Source of the DNA: Tillus elongatus
Taxonomy: Eukaryota > Arthropoda > Insecta > Coleoptera > Cleridae
NCBI GenBank assembly: GCA_964006375.1
Contig: OZ023267.1
Location: 22,813,739 to 22,877,738, forward strand
DNA: 64,000 bases
Direction of reading: 5' to 3'
A program made the position numbers and the translations under genes. This document shows positions 50,756-62,636 of this stretch, one piece after another. The notes under the pieces are model-generated. The model saw only the letters and a list, made by a program, of their open reading frames with translations. It had not been told where the DNA came from and did no database searches. Each line of letters opens with the position of its first letter. Positions within the stretch are counted from its first letter, which is position 1.

Positions 50756-51595
50756 GAGTTGATAAGTCTCTTATCTAAAGGCTGCAATACAGATTTGGTA
50801 TTAGGTGACAGAAAAACTAGTTTGATGTACTTCAAACTCATCAATTGTGGATGTACCACACAATTATCCACCACGATTAACATTTTTCTATTTTTTCTTT
50901 CCAGTTCTTTATCCCATTCTTCTACTTCAGTTTTAAAAATATCACCCATGCTTTTTTATTAGCAACGTATTTCACCGACAAACTCTTTACATTTTTAAAA
51001 CATTTTAGTTTTTTGCTTTGCCACTAACCAATAGCCTTCGAAACTCAGAACCATCATAATTTATGCAAACTCTCTTAGGATAACTTCCCACCAGCACATT
51101 TTTAGTTTTTAAAAGTCCTGTGTAGTCTGCATTGAAGACATCACAGGCCTGATATTCCTCGGATATTTCTCGGAAGTTATTTTGAAGCCAATCAGATGTG
51201 ACTCCCTTATTTACAAATTTCACTTTCCCAGAAACTTTTCCTGAATTAATTGAATGTCTTTGTTTAAAACGAGAAATCCAACTTGTTGAACACTGGAAAT
51301 TCTCTCCATATCCCATTTCTGTACTAAGAGCAACAGCTTTCTCTTGGAGAAATAGACCACTTATAGCAATGTTTGCGTGCCTCTGATATTTGGACCAATC
51401 AAACAATGCTTTGTCCAAGTTCTCCATGTCGGTTGTTTTTAGACTTTTTCTCTTGCCAATAGTGTTGTAACCACTGGCCTGGACAATAACATTCTCGCAC
51501 TTTAAAATTGTTGATAATGTAGACAATGCAATACCGTACTGCCTACAAGCGTCACTTGCTTTGGTTCCAGTTCTGATCGGAATAAGGAGCCAGTT
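50754..51595 (-). pseudogene. pogo/Tigger transposase
   Basis: On the minus strand, TGTKASDACRQYGIALSTLS (CENP-B-like first helix-turn-helix, about 51530-51580), ALFDWSKYQR and SISWISRFKQRH-type second DNA-binding domain, then the DDE part: DVFNADYTGLL (first Asp; the usual E after D is Y), then shifts at about 51000 and 50945, MGDIFKTEVEEWDKEL, MLIVVDNCVVHP (second Asp) and LVFLSPNTKSVLQPLD (third Asp, 30 residues after the second). It runs without a stop into Gypsy RNase H at about 50754. Not functional. Confidence 0.8.
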
Positions 51596-51599
51596 TCAA

Positions 51600-53095
51600 G
51601 ATTTAAACATGAAAACAAAAATCCACACAAATATGCAGTTGTAACAAACTAACGAACCTTGATTTCAAGTACTAAGAGGGATTCTATCATTGTCTGAGTG
51701 AAAGAACCCATAAATATTTTCTCTAGTGTTGTGTACAGTAAAATTTATTACCCGTTAGTGTCATGTCTCAATATAGAAAAATGTGCATCTAGTCCTACTG
51801 TGACTGAATGGTCATATTTTTAGGTAGAGAGACAACGAAATTCACAGAAAGACGAAGCCCTATTGTTTACCTTCGCACATCTGTGTATCTCAATAAAAAT
51901 GTGAACGACTCAACGCAATAATTACCTCGCTAAAACCGAAAACTCCTGAAAAGCGATGTCGCTAAAACAGAAAAATTTTAGCATTGTCTCTTACACAGGT
52001 CAATTCAAATCACCAAAATTTGCTCGTTAAATGAGAAGTTCGTCAGATTTGCCACTCGTAAAACCTCGGACCCTACTGTAATTGGATTGGAAAAATATTT
52101 TTTTATGGAAGGAAAATAAATTTATTTTATTATTATTATTCGTTCACATTACCCTGTATATGTTCATAGCGTAAACGTTGAGAAATTACTGCAATGATGT
52201 GAAATTTGAATTATAAAGGCATTTTGAAAACTTGGCTCATGTCCTGCTTGTGTAAATAGCTTGGATGAGTCTGTAGACACCAGTTTTTCTGAAAATAATT
52301 CAAGTCTAAAAAAGTTGTATTTCCGATAATAGCTAAGTTATTTTGATGAAATTTGACGCACAATATGCCTTTGTACTAAAATTGAATAATAGTAAATTAG
52401 TAGGCATTATTGAAATTACTCCTACTATTAAAAAAATGATGTCCCTGAGAGACAGGGACAGGGATGTCGTTGTAAAAGAACTAAGTTGCAGAGTCATTGG
52501 GTATATTATAAAGAACTTCGAAATCTGACAAGAAATGCCATAGTTAAGGAAAAAAAGGCATATCTAACCTTTGCTGCTAGACATTCACATAATGTTAAGG
52601 CGTCTCGTCTGGAGGATTAGACCTCCCAAATCTACATATTTCTTAGTAGCCTTCTTTGTTATGATATTTACCGCCTGTACGATGCAATTTTAAACATGGT
52701 TAGGAATAACCCAACAAGGGTCATTTCTTGTTTACAATTGACCATAAGTCTGCTAACCTCTCTCGAAAGATAGCGTAGGAAAATTCGATATTTATTCATG
52801 TCAGTTCTTCTATAGACTCGACACAAGCAACACGCTTGTGATAGCATAATCACTACTCATTTCGTAGAGTTCTAATGGACTCTAAAGCATACCATAATAT
52901 AAGTAATTTTGTATAAGATTACAGTTTGTTATTAAACGTTAAGTGTTACTAAAATCAGCGTTTAATTTAACAAAACATAATCAGGTCCTTCGAGCTACTC
53001 AAGAAACAAAAACAAATAAAATGTGGTACATCAGTACAAAACGCAATTAAACACATGATAATAAAGGGTTGTGGAAGGAGCTCAGGAGCATGAAC
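51600..53095. other. No gene recognised
   Basis: AT-rich DNA. 52160-52380 has weak similarity in layout to Helentron bodies (ATAGCTAAGTTATTTTGATGAAATTTG), but no termini. Confidence 0.35.
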
Positions 53096-53099
53096 ATAT

Positions 53100-54300
53100 G
53101 TAAGAATAGTAAGCCTAGCTTGCCTCAATTTTTGAGTGATCCATCTAAGATAAATGAATATTTTTTTGATACGTCGTAGACTGACCTACAATTGGATGAG
53201 AGTATAGTGCAGTCATACAGTGGATCAACTCTGCCGCATGTTGGATCGTTGGAGATTAAAACGACCAATGAAGAAGAAATATATAGCGGGTTAGTGTCTG
53301 TGAAATCTGTGGCTATTGGTGTTGATTGTATAAGTGTCGTAATGCTTCTATATTCGTATCCCACTTTTTTGTCATATATCTGCCATATCTTCAATTGTTG
53401 CATTACCAACCAAGTTTTTCCAGAAATATGGAAACAGGCGTTAGTAGTCCCTGCACCTAAAGTTGATAGGCCTGTAGATTAAAACTCCTTGCAGCCTAGA
53501 AGCATTCTTTGTGTCTTGGCCAAGGTCTTTGAAAAAAATCATTCTCTGTCAGATAAAGACTCATCTGCAAGAACATAACTTATACCGACCTACTCAATCA
53601 GGCTTTAGAGACAGGCATAGTTGTACCACTGCTTTGCTGAAGATAACTGATGATATACTGAATTCTATAGACAATAAAAAAGTAACCTTCTTAATACTTT
53701 TAGACTTAAGTAAAGCGTTCGATAGGCCTAAGCATAAGCTGCTTTTTGCAATCTTTCACCATGTTGGCTTTGCTGAGTCTGCAATCCAGCTTATTAGCAA
53801 TTATTTGCAAGATAGTAAAGGTTGGGAGTGCCATATCCAGTCTTATTTGTCCTCGGAATGGTGTTCCACAGGGGTCCGTTCTGGGACCTTTATTGTTTAA
53901 CTTATATACATTTGAGTTTCACAAACACCTGCGACTATGGCCAATCACCGACGGCAGGGAGCAGTTTCACCTCACTGTCCTGGAAATTTTGCCGAACCCC
54001 TGCCTTTCTGTAAAGCGGGTAGGAATCTTTAACGTGCCCAACATCGCATGAACACGGGACAGACAACTTTGTGCCCCCTCCAAAGGGCGGAACGTGCAGA
54101 CATTCAACTTGCTCAAATACAATGCCAGAACCACGGTTGATGTTAATGTTACAGTTTATACTGAAAAAGTGAAAGGAGTACCCTGGGATCGAACCCAGTA
54201 CCCTTCGGTTCGGATGCATACATTCTTACCCCTGAGCCACCGAGTTTCTATCTATATGATGCAATTTACGTATCAATGTATATAACTGCCAGTAAAATTA
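53100..54300 (+). pseudogene. LINE RT fragment with a SINE inserted
   Basis: QVFPEIWKQALVVPAPKVDRP, YRPTQSGFRDRHSCTTALLKI and FLILLDLSKAFDRPKHKLL are RT motifs across two frames (53192-53900). GVPQGSVLGPLLFNLYTFEF follows at about 53850-53920. The SINE interrupts; when removed, the frame continues FLSIYDAIYVSMY (about 54242-54285), where the catalytic box should lie but YADD is not intact. Confidence 0.8.
53921..54241 (-). mobile_element. SINE, family A, copy 3, complete
   Basis: Flanked by GAGTTTC (53914-53920 and 54242-54248), a 7-bp target duplication. On the minus strand it starts GGTGGCTCAGGGGTAAGAA (A box GTGGCTCAGGGG), has B box GGTTCGATCCC (about 54190), and a body of about 240 bp, ending GGCCATAGTCGCAGG. 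It lies within the LINE RT coding region. It defines the family length as about 320 bp. The short poly(A)-like tail seen at 2951 is missing. Confidence 0.85.
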
Positions 54301-55024
54301 ATTATTTTTTTTTTAAATATTTTGGTAAAAAGTCACTACCATGTTACGTCTGGACTTTATACTGGTTCGTTTTTACTTCCTTTTATAGTTAAATCGCTTT
54401 GTTATTTACTTAATAAAATTGTAAGCATTAAATTTATTGTAACTACATCACATGGTAAATATCTTAAGCTATACAGAGAGCAAGTTGTCTTAATGGAAGG
54501 AACCAGAGAGATAATTAAGTTTCCTTAGCCTCCCCAAACAATAGATACAGTGGTTACATCGGCTGTATTATATTCTGTACAGCTATGGAAATTACTGTTT
54601 GCATTTCTCAGACTTGAAATTGAACTACAATATAGAGCTACATACACGCGTTACTGATGGTAGTTCGTCGTCCTATATCAACAACAAAATAAACGCATTG
54701 TAAATTTCAATATACTTGGCGAAGTCACAAGAAAACATTATTCAACGGGGATTTACAATGAAGGTAACATAAATAACAATATATAAACCTGCAGATAAAG
54801 TGACCAAGCTTACAGCCTTAGAAGGAATAAACATCCACAACATGAATTTAGTTGTGATTACAACATAATTTCCAGCAAAATAGTAGCCGAGAAATGTAGC
54901 AACCACTGGCTTAATATTGCACAGCCTTCTTCTAGCCAGCTTAATTTGATTTTCCTTGAGATAATTCCAATCGACATATACCACAAAATAAACATTCCCA
55001 GCTATTTCTACATCCCACTTTTTT
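54301..55024. other. No gene recognised
   Basis: May include the 3' part of the preceding LINE (to about 54620, no motif). An 80-codon minus frame (54742-54984) has no recognisable domain. Confidence 0.35.
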
Positions 55025-56681
55025 TATTTCAGCAACACACAACGAGGGCTCACAGCCTAAATATTATCGTACCGTGGGTATCAGCAAGGAGAAAAGAGGC
55101 AACTTGTTAATTGTGGACTTGAAGGTTTTGAGGTTCGGAGGAGAAGGAAAAACATGTGCCGGCAAGGAATTCCACAACTTAGAAGTCCTCGGGAGAAAAG
55201 AGCAGGTATAACAAAATGTTCTATGTCTGGTGACCTGGACAGTAAACGGGTTCATTCCCTCTGTTCCCCTGGTAGTTCTGTTGGGGGCAGCAGGTGGAGG
55301 AACTATGGAAGAAAGCTCCTCTGAGCAGTGCCCGTGCAGATATCTATAAAAGAGAGAAAGGTCACGAAAGGCACGTCCGTGGGCAAGAAATGGCAGCCTT
55401 TGGGTGAGGGTAGGGTCACCGATGAGACGTATAGCTCTCTTCTGGATACCTAGTGTAGAAGCGGCAGCGGCACCACAGATGTGGGAGTAGTATCCGAGGT
55501 TTAGCCTTATTTGTGAAGTATATAAGTTATAGAGATTAGCTGGTGAAAAGTATATGCGAGCCCGGAAGATGAAACCTAATTTCTTAGCAGCCGTTTCTGC
55601 AATTGATGTGACATGTTGGTGCCAAGTGAGATTTCGATCCACAGAAATGCCAACAAGTGAAAAGGACTCATTACTTTGAATAACTTGGTTGTTTATTGTG
55701 ATGGGTCTAGGGCTGGTGTATCTCTTATGATATATAAAGATTTGGTGGAGTTGAATTGTATACGATTTCTACTTCCCCAGTCTAATATTTATTTTTTGGA
55801 GATCCACAGAGACAGAACCCTCGATGAGTCTGCGATCCACATCTAATTGGGCTAAAGAGACAGGCTTAGAATATTGTATATTTGAGTGGAGGGTGCTGTC
55901 ATCCGCGTATCTGTGAACTGGGTTGGATGTGCTAGAGAGGTCATTGATGTGGAGAAGAAACAAAGTAGGGGCTAAAGCTGACGATTGAGGGACTCCTGCA
56001 TTAATTGGATACAGTTTAGAGGAATGGCCATCCACGACAACGGAAATGCTCCCGTTGGAGAGGAAATTTGCTGTCCAGGTACAGAGTTTTGGTGGTGGGC
56101 CATAGGCCGGAAGTTTACTAAGCAGCGCTGCGTGCCAGACCCGGTCGAATGCTTTGGATATATCTAGAGCGACAATCTGGGATTCACCGTGTAGTTCAAG
56201 AATGGGTGACAAAGAAAGGAGGTCGGCAGTTGATCTGTGCGGACGGAATCCATACTGCCTGTCGTGGATTATACTGTGTTTTTCAAGAAATTCAAGGCCA
56301 GCGGCTTTCCTGGTATTAAAAGAAGAAGCATCTTTCGTACCTTTTTAGTTTTGAAATGATATCCGTCATTTTATGCGCGACATTGGGGACTGTTGGTGGT
56401 TGAACATTTGGAGGTGCGTTGATAGTATAATTGCCGACGAACAACGAGGCAAAAATTTCAGCCTTGCCCAGGGCGGTAGAAACAATTTCATTCAATGAAA
56501 CAAGAGGTGGGAACGTGCTCTTGCAGAAATTATTCCCAATAGATTTAGCAAGAGTCCAGAAGGGTTTGCTGTCGTTGGAGCTTGAGAGGACTTTGTTTTT
56601 GATGTAGTTATTAAACGAACTTTTTTGCCTCGTTTGCGTCGTTAAATGCTTGACGGTTTTCTTGACTGGGATCGTGTAGAG
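55025..56681 (-). pseudogene. Jockey/BS-like LINE, copy D
   Basis: On the minus strand it runs from the linker after the endonuclease (CTCTACACGATCC at 56681) to the 3' end (GTGTTGCTGAAAT). An internal deletion of about 240 bp at about 56305 removes the RT fingers through MEKYI. The palm is well kept: VALDISKAFDRVWH, INAGVPQSSALAPTLFLLHIND and RYADDSTLH (catalytic YADD). The 192-aa C-terminal frame (55064-55642) is intact. Its 3' flank differs from A and B, so it is an independent insertion. Confidence 0.85.
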
Positions 56682-57548
56682 TTATATAAGACCGAAACAG
56701 TCGTGGGATGTGTTTCAATGGTAATTCTACTAATTCTGTAATTAATTGTTACGTATACTTTGAATATAATATCCCGGGCGAAGCTGATCTAAAGTATCAC
56801 GCAAATAAAACGTTAGTTAACGTGTACCTAGATGGCGTAGGGGGCATCGCGCTTGCCTCCTAAGCAGAAGGTTACGCGATCGAATCCAGCTCGATGAATG
56901 TATGTTTTTTTATGTTTTATTTTGACATTTGGGGAAATAATGGTGCACAGATTTTATACGTTTTGAACAAGGTCTCATTTTTGTTTAAAACGCCTAAATA
57001 AGTTTGTCACATTTGAGCCTGAAATTATAATTTTGTTATTGTTGATAAACCGGTTTGATTAGGTTGACTAAAACGAAATCATACTGGCGATTAATAAGGA
57101 AAAATAACAGCTACGTTTATAATTTGGCAGATACTTTACTTTTCTAAATATGAATTAAGTTTCCTTCTAGAAATTTTTCTGTATAACTTTAATGAACTTT
57201 GTAATAGAAGTTTCTTTTAAAGAGACTTGCACTTATCTACAGATATAGCAAAATTTAGTTCTTTAGCTTCATATAACATTGAGTTTTGGGCATTTTTCTC
57301 AAAAGGAGGAGGTAGAACGCCAGGTTTTTTTCATAATAGAGAAATATCGATGGTAACACTTTCAAAACAACTCTTCAAATGTACGCGTACTAGGACCTCT
57401 AAAATCGATCTGCAAGGTCTGTGTAAGTTTATGTATTAGTCAATTTTCATTCAGAAAAATTCGCTATCAACTTTACTGATATGCAGTATAATAATAGTTT
57501 ACAATTCTTATGAAAATTCGCTACTATAACACACTTGCTGCGTCCCGA
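56682..57548 (+). mobile_element. Helentron-like element, tRNA-containing subfamily
   Basis: Sister of 27157-28400 in opposite orientation, with the uninterrupted version of the site where the palindrome landed there. The 3' end is AAAATTCGCTACTATAACACACTTGCTGCGTCCCGA (57512-57548), with one hairpin-arm change (CACA for CGCA). The 5' limit is uncertain. Confidence 0.65.
56826..56900 (+). repeat. tRNA-Arg(CCT)-like segment
   Basis: GATGGCGTAGGGGGCATCGCG (A-box-like), CTTGC-CTCCTAA-GCAG (anticodon arm, CCT) and CGATCGAATCC (B-box-like) occur in order. The acceptor ends do not pair. It is embedded in a repeated element, so it is a tRNA-derived repeat part, not a gene. The sister copy near 28145-28195 is more decayed. 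Confidence 0.5.
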
Positions 57549-57562
57549 AATTTTTTATATTG

Positions 57563-57639
57563 TTCTGCAGGTAGTCGGTCACTAACGATTTGGGGAGGTT
57601 CAACGACACTAAATCGTTAGTGACCGACTACGTGCAGAA
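57563..57639. repeat. 29-bp-arm hairpin
   Basis: TTCTGCAGGTAGTCGGTCAC... (57563-57591) and its reverse complement (57611-57639) pair with one or two mismatches around a 19-nt loop, directly after a Helentron 3' end. Confidence 0.8.
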
Positions 57640-57669
57640 GAATATAAATAAAGTTGTGGGTATAAAATC

Positions 57670-57795
57670 TTTAGAATCATCCATCGTCTAGTGACGCTAA
57701 CTTGGTTAGTGAAACGATCGTCAGGTCTTTTAAAATGTGTTGTGGTGATTTGGGGTCTCCAAGTGTACTTATCAGTGCTTATCACTCGTTCTAAT
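57670..57795 (+). repeat. Hammerhead-like repeat, degraded core
   Basis: CTAGTGA replaces the CTGATGA box (57688-57694). Stem GCTAAC-TTG-GTTAGT and GAAA (57711-57714) remain, then CGATCGTC and AGG. The 3' flank (GTGTTGTGGTGATTTGGGGTCTCC) matches 6111. Confidence 0.5.
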
Positions 57796-58477
57796 CTTCA
57801 CTTACCGACGTTATAGTTGAAAAAAGACCCTACAATGTGAAGTATAATACGAACGTAACCCCATTAACTCCGTATGTGCAAATATCTACGCAAATCAAAC
57901 CATCAAATTATTATACGTTTGAAATATTTAGGGAGGGTCAAATGAAAGTATTTTAAATAACATTTATACGAAAGTACTATGATTAACTCTGACTTATGTG
58001 TATTATTAGATGAATACATCTGAGCTATGAGCTATAAGCATAAGCGATTAAGAGAATCTTGCTACAGACTACAATTACATAACAATAGACCAATTTTATT
58101 GAAGCGAGAGTGAATGTGATGAGAAAATAGAACGAACTAGTTCTGATCTTTTACAAAGTTAACAACATGAAACATAAAACAAAGAACATCAGCTTTGTAT
58201 CTGCTTTCTCTTCCGCATACTGCAGGAAATAATTTATCACATTTTTTCGATCTAAATTTTTTGGAGTCCTCCAAAAGTGGCAAGGATATTTTGTATCTCA
58301 TCAGACAATTTTCTGCTACAGTGTAAAAACAAATTACTTCTAACTTTGCAATCTCCTTAAAAACAGCGATAAACGAGAAACATAATTTAATTATTTTTAA
58401 ATATACGAGTATTAACATTTTTTCAAGTCGGCGTAAAATTCCTACCAGAATCCTACTTAAAAGGAGATTTTAAAAAG
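57796..58477. other. No gene recognised
   Basis: AT-rich. A 93-codon minus frame at 58137-58418 has no recognisable domain. Confidence 0.35.
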
Positions 58478-58587
58478 TCTGGACGCAGCAAGTGCGGTAT
58501 GAAAGTGAATTTTCATAAAAATGTTTTTAATACCAAATCTGTTTTTAATGCAAGCAGTCATCAATTTGGTTACCAGTATAACCTATA

Positions 58588-60507
58588 CGGGCTGGCGCAT
58601 TGAAAACGAAACAGACCGATTTGCGTCCAGAGAATTTTTTTTAAAACGCTGAATCACGTCAATTTTAAAATTGAGGGGGACCTGTTTTGACATAAAACTC
58701 AACTTTGTCTCATCAACCCATTAAGGGTGGTGATAACAACCCTTATATTTTAAATAGGGAACATATCCGACTGTTACATCATTTGAAAGCTCTTTCTTTT
58801 CTGAATCCAGCACACGAAGTGTTTTAGAAGTTTTATCAACTCGTTTAAAAAGTATTCACAGTTGGAGTTGCAAGAACGTATTTCATTCATTGTGATAAGA
58901 AATGCACAAATTAGTCAATTTTTCGTTAAAAAAACTAAAAAACAAAACCAAACGTTTAAAAATGTTTATTCAGTTAAGTAAGTGTTTAAATTGTTGACCA
59001 CCAGCTTCCATACAAAAGTACAAATTTTGTTCAAAACGAGCTCTGACATTCTGGAGCATTTGTGGAGTTATTAGACGGCATTCTTCAACAATGCGTCGTC
59101 GTAATTCTTCTAGAGACTCAGGTTCTGTTGCGTAAATTCTACTCTTTAAATGGCCTCACAGAAAGAAGTCTAAAGGAGTTAAATCCGGTGATCTAGGGGG
59201 CCACTCAATAGCACCTCTACGCCCAATCCATTGTCCTGGAAACTCTCTGTTCAAAAACTCCCTAACACGTTGTGAAAAATGCGGAGGAGCTCCATCTTGT
59301 TGAAACACTAAGTGATTTCCTTGATAGCGATCATCATTTTCAACAATGCCAATTAGAAGAGGGTAAACGATATCTTCTAGTAATTCCAAATACGTTTCGC
59401 CACTTAAATTGCCATCAAGAAAAATTGGTGCGATTAAACGGTCTCCAAAAATTCCAGTCCAGACATTAAATTTCTGTGTAGTTTGAGTGTGGACTTCGTG
59501 GAAATTTCTTAGATTAATATCTGCTCAATAACGACAATCATGACGATTGACTGTAGAGTTTAATAAAAACGTACGCTCGTCTGAAAAACAGATATTTAAC
59601 AGAAAGTTCCCGTTATCAGCTATTCGTGCAGTCATAACTTCACAAAACTCCAGCCGACGATCAAAATCATCTTCATTCAGTTGTACAAGATGAATTTTAT
59701 ACGGGTGAAATTTATGATGCTTCAATATTCGCTGAATAGTTCTTCTTTTGATGTTTGAAACAGTGGCCAATTTTCTCGTGTTCAAAGTTGAGTCTGCAGC
59801 AATTTGTCCTAAAACTTCAATCTCATTAGTCTCTTTTCTAACCGGAAATTCACGTTCAGGATCCCGTTTTTTGTTGGCTACTGAACCACTTTGTCGAAAC
59901 TTTGCAACTAACTCGAAAATGTATTTTCTGTTTACGTGTCTGTTCGGATGTCGTTCATTAAACAAATTTGCGGCACGGTTGGCACAGTCATCGTTTTTGA
60001 AAAAAAAAAGTAATTATTTCAACTTTTTTCCTACAGAATACACCATTGTGAAATTAATTTTCGGTAGTACTATCAAGCACAAACAGAGCGATAAACTGAA
60101 ATAATAAACCGCATTTCTCTCATTCCGATAATAAATGTTCTGATAGTCATTTTTTTGTTTACAAACCAACAAAACATTGACTATCAGCACATTTCTTATC
60201 GGAATAAGTGAAATACGTTTTTGCATCTTCAACTGTGAATAATTTTTAAACGAGTTGATAAAACATCCAAAAAAAATTAGTGTGCTGAATTCAGAAAAGA
60301 AAGAGCTTTCAAATGATGTAACAGTCGACCCATGTTACCTATTTAAAATATAAGGGTTATTATCACCACCCTTAAGGGGTTGATGTGACAAAGTTGACTT
60401 TTATGTCAAAACATGTCCCCCTCAATATTAAAATTGCCGTATTTCAGCGTTTCTTAAAAAAAATCACTGGACGCAAATCGGTCTGTTTCATTTTAAATGC
60501 GCCACCC
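58588..60507 (-). mobile_element. Mariner-like element 2, complete with long TIRs
   Basis: Flanked by TA (58586-58587, 60508-60509). Inverted repeats of about 330 bp start CGGGCTGGCGCATT on the left and GGGTGGCGCATT on the right (as reverse complement). They share CAGACCGATTTGCGTCCAG and TTACATCATTTGAAAGCTC among other blocks. TIR divergence is roughly 10% by eye. It encloses one transposase. Confidence 0.9.
58970..60046 (-). pseudogene. Mariner-like transposase, lightly broken
   Basis: About 358 codons, the usual length. The minus strand starts MVYSVGKKLK (ATG at 60046); an A/T-run frameshift near 60000-60010 then leads to NDDCANRAANLFNERHPNRHVNRKYIFELVAKF, the first helix-turn-helix. A second follows (TRKLATVSNIKRRTIQRIL). 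Catalytic Asp residues: CFSDERTFLL, VFQQDGAPPHF and RSPDLTPLDFF, with 36 residues between the second and third by my count. Two in-frame TGA codons (59525-59527 and 59156-59158) stand where Trp is expected (RYWAD and LWGHLK contexts). The C-terminus (GGQQFKHLLN) ends at 58970. Only three lesions, so a fairly young copy. Confidence 0.85.
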
Positions 60508-60680
60508 TATATAGTAGAAACAATGTACTATATTTTATCAAAATAACTTTTTCGTAAATAAACTTTAAATGTTTCCGAAAAAGCTGGTTTCCTAGCCAAC
60601 GAACCTTAGGTTAAATGGAGTTATTGAAATTTGAAGCATTTAATGAAAATTCGCTACCAAAACGCACTTACTGCATCTCA

Positions 60681-61619
<939 letters not shown>

Positions 61620-61810
61620 GCCCAGTTTCACAAAGCTCGATTAAATATTTTACGGCCGGTTAGTTAATCAGGGCTTCAGACGACCAATCACAGCTTCAAA
61701 ATATTTGGTTGTCATGGCAAAAACCCGAATCATAGTCTGCGATTGGTCGTCTGTAGCCTTGATTAACTAACCGGCCGTTAAATATTTAATCCAGCTTTGT
61801 GAAACTGGCC
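61620..61810. mobile_element. MITE with long terminal inverted repeats
   Basis: GCCCAGTTTCACAAAGC on the left and GCTTTGTGAAACTGGCC on the right begin arms of about 72 bp (including ACGGCCGGTTAGTTAATCA) around a 45-bp centre. No coding. The target duplication is not clear (TTATG versus ATATG), so I cannot name the superfamily. Confidence 0.8.
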
Positions 61811-61954
61811 ATATGGTAACCAAATTTGGTAGATATAAAAAGTAAACTATATACCAAAATTTAGATTTCTATGTTACAAGAAAAAAAGTTCGAAAAAATA
61901 TTTGGTGCCAGATCATTTCTATGAAAAGTCATTACTATTACGCACTTGCTGTAT

Positions 61955-62455
61955 ACAGCCTTCCGCGATTATGGCCGATCATCGACGACAGGGAGAAGTT
62001 TCACCTCAATATCCTGGAAATTTTGCCGAACCCCTGCCTTTATGTACGGAGGGTATGGATCTTTAACGTGCCCAACATCGCAAGGACACGGGACCGGCGG
62101 CTTTACGCCCCCTCCGAAGGACGAAACGTGCAGACATTCAACTTGGTCAAATACAATGCCAGAACCTCGGTTGATGTTAATTTATTACAGTTTGTACTGA
62201 AAAAGTTAAAGGGGAAACCTTGGAAGTCAAACCCAGTACCTTTCGGTTCAGAGGCAAGTCTTTCGGTTTTTGTCCTTTGGAGGGGGCGCAAAGCCGTCGG
62301 TTCCGTGCAACATGCGATGTTGGGTTTGTTAAAGAACCCTACCCTCCTTACTAAAAGACAAGGGTTTGGCGACATTTCCAGGATAGTGAGGTGAAACAGC
62401 TCTGGGGCGCTGGGGATTCGGCATGGTCGCGTAAATAAACCGACGTTAAATAAAA
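61955..62455. mobile_element. SINE, family A, two copies head to head
   Basis: 61955-62262 is a minus-strand copy with its head near 62250. 62263-62455 is a plus-strand copy lacking the tRNA head (starts GTCCTTTGGAGGGGGCGC, ends ACCGACGTTAAATAAAAG). The left copy's tail abuts a Helentron 3' end cut within the hairpin (CGCACTTGCTG at 61941), so it landed there. Confidence 0.7.
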
Positions 62456-62636
62456 GAAATTACAATGTTTAGTACGTCGATGTGTTTTTCTCAAAGTAGT
62501 CTTTTAAACGATGAGAAAATTTAATATGGCGTCAATAAAAACAGAAAAGTTGACTATGGCCGGCGCGAAATTTCTGAATACCCTGCAAAACCGCAAAAAC
62601 CGGTTAATTTTTTGGTTTATTTTATGTAAAAAAAAG

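Larger units (their letters stand above)
58478..60680. mobile_element. Helentron-derived palindromic element split by mariner 2
   Basis: The left part (58478-58587) begins TCTGGACGCAGCAAGTGCGG. The right part (60508-60680) ends AAAATTCGCTACCAAAACGCACTTACTGC. Rejoined across a single TA, the centre reads AACCTATATAGTAGAAACA, matching the intact copy at 62730-62755. Both termini are versions of the Helentron 3' hairpin in inverted orientation. Confidence 0.7.

Noticed and set aside
56826..56900. Functional tRNA-Arg gene
   Set aside because: The acceptor stem does not pair, and the segment is inside a repeated element.
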